Shown here one piece after another: positions 4,907 to 6,035 of a stretch of DNA of 6,035 nucleotides. The position numbers were made by a program, and so were the translations under genes. Position 1 is the first letter of the stretch; each line of letters begins with the position of its first letter. The notes under the pieces were generated by a model. The model made no database searches and was not told the origin of the DNA. It worked only from the letters and a program-made list of their open reading frames with translations. The DNA comes from an uncultured Hyphomicrobiales bacterium. Lineage in GTDB: Bacteria; Pseudomonadota; Alphaproteobacteria; Rhizobiales; Rhizobiaceae. The stretch is from positions 1-6,035 of the forward strand of contig CALTTH010000159.1 in assembly GCA_943908365.1 (NCBI GenBank), given 5' to 3'.

Positions 4907-6021
4907 TTAGATAATCCCCCAGGCCCGAAACCTCCCCCTGCCCGTCATCTCCCTCAAACCCAAGTCCTGCACGATCCGCCGCGCGCCTTGCGGCGTCACT
5001 TCGAGCGTCTTTGCCACCATGCCGGCGGAGATCAGCGGCCGCGCCATGACAAGCTCAACAAGCTCCGGCAGCCTGGATGACGTCCGCCGTCCTTCGAGTT
5101 TGCGCATCATCATCTGCCGCGCCAGCACCAGCCGATCATGCTCCTTGAGCCCCGTCTCGGCGGCAATCGTCAGCGCCCTTGATATCGCCAGTAACCGCGT
5201 CTCGCGATCACGATGCCGGCGCCGATCGACAGGAATGGCTTTCAGCCCCAGATTGATCGCCGCGAGATGCCCGCTTGTGGTAACGCCGCCCTCGCGCAGG
5301 ACCGAGGCGGAAAGCAGTCGACCGAGCCAGGGCGCATGCTGCAGGACGGCAATCTGGTTCCAGGCATCCAGCGCCACGATCGCCTTCAAGACCGGCGGCA
5401 AATCATCCGCTCGGCCGAGGGCGGTCTGCCACTCCGCCAGCCGCTCGTCCTCATCCCAGTCGAGATCGTAGACGAAGGGATCCTTTTCCGCAGCGTTCTT
5501 TACGCGGCCCGGCTTCTTCGCCTCTTCGATCGCGGCCCCGGACCGGGCGAGCACTGCATCGATCGCGGCAAATGCATCACCCAGACCATCATTGTCAGGA
5601 TCTTCGACTTCCCTTACCCCGGCCCAAGCGTCGCTCACCTCAACGCTCCCATCCGGCACCCCCTCCCCGTCTCCACCCAATGATGCTGCAGGCCACGCCT
5701 GCCCGCGGAGGGAGGCGAGGCCTTGATCAGAGAGAGCCCAGGCGGGCGGATGGGCGGCCATGCGGCGTCTGGTTTTCAGGATGTCGCGGGCGATGGTGAG
5801 TTCGTGGGTGGGTGCGCGGATATCTCGAAGCGCGTCATGCAGGACGAGGTCCTCGAGATGAACGAGTTCGCCGTCGACCCAGAGCGAGGCATGGGCGTCG
5901 AGGAAATGCGAGCGCTCCAGAAAGCCCTCGCCGACGGCAGAACGGGCAATGCGCTCGTCGAGACGGGCAAGCGCGACGGCTGTCGCTTTTACTTTGGAGT
6001 TTCAAACGGCAGAACGTCATA
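4907..6021 (-). pseudogene. RHE_PE00001-family protein (DUF1612 plus HTH), frameshifted near the N-terminus
   Basis: The main frame is open from TAA (complement of 4907-4909) up to an in-frame TGA at 6002-6004, about 364 codons, near the family's full length. The first ATG in frame is at 5761, but the homologous sequence clearly continues upstream with HLEDLVLHDALRDIRAPTHE and LTIARDILKTRRRMAAHPPA. The DUF1612 core contains VLQHAPWLGRLL, INLGLKAIPVDRRRHRDR and GLKEHDRLVLAR. The C-terminal helix-turn-helix region has LPELVELVMARPLISAGMVA and VTPQGARRIVQDLGLREMTG, ending GRFRAWGII. The expected N-terminus (YDVLPFETPK) is in another frame at 5992-6021, so one base seems to be missing around 5989-5997, and no start codon precedes it before a TAA at 6028-6030. 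The family is common on rhizobial plasmids; its role is unknown, with DNA binding inferred from the HTH. Confidence 0.8.
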
Positions 6022-6035
6022 CGGATGTTAGAGTT

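Noticed and set aside
4449..4914. Two long overlapping ORFs (4449-4898 minus and 4579-4914 plus)
   Set aside because: Neither resembles a known protein; Cys/Ser/Pro/Arg-rich stretches suggest out-of-frame reading, and the short 4516-4719 frame looks more protein-like.
5019..6031. Plus- and minus-strand ORFs over the RHE_PE00001-family gene, including an ATG frame at 5835-6020
   Set aside because: Recognisable family motifs occur only in the main minus-strand frame; the others are shadows.
1..6035. CRISPR array, tRNA, rRNA or replication-origin iterons
   Set aside because: No regularly spaced repeats, cloverleaf or rRNA-like sequence was seen on either strand.

Overview
The window looks like accessory DNA (plasmid or genomic island) from an alphaproteobacterium, probably Rhizobiales or a relative. 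The strongest taxonomic marker is a RHE_PE00001-family (DUF1612 plus HTH) gene at the right end, a family typical of rhizobial plasmids. GC-rich coding sequence, a serine recombinase, two insertion sequences and several broken genes fit a mobile, decaying region. The species call is an inference.

Layout. At 1-82 is the C-terminal tail of an unidentified plus-strand gene, followed by a clear intrinsic terminator at 150-172. At 233-817 is an intact small serine recombinase (resolvase/invertase family), whose ATG sits about where a weak candidate promoter would start transcription. Tail to tail with it, 828-1310 on the minus strand is the 3' part of an unrecognised gene that has lost its 5' end to an insertion sequence.

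The centre (1311-4144) is one IS3-family element bounded by good inverted repeats. It is itself split: an IS110-family element (about 2234-3824, same orientation) lies inside the 3' end of the IS3 orfA, leaving orfA (3791-4081) and orfB (1341-2201) more than 1.5 kb apart. Rejoining the two sides restores an orfA reading frame, an ATGA overlap with orfB and a CTAAAAAAG slippery sequence, so the IS110 appears to have landed on the programmed frameshift site of its host. The IS110 transposase has its expected catalytic residues and is preceded by about 228 bp of non-coding left end, where a bridge (seek) RNA would be expected.

Right of the IS3 element, 4145-4519 is a DUF2513 gene that has lost its first few codons. 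Its stop overlaps the stop of a short opposing ORF remnant (4516-4719). The rest, 4907 to about 6021 on the minus strand, is the RHE_PE00001-family gene, almost full length but apparently frameshifted near its N-terminus and without a visible start codon.

The two IS3 flanks belong to different truncated genes on opposite strands and show no target-site duplication, so the element probably marks a rearrangement (adjacent deletion or recombination between IS copies) and not a simple insertion. I see no CRISPR array, tRNA or rRNA. The most interesting items are the nested insertion at the frameshift site and the candidate bridge RNA.
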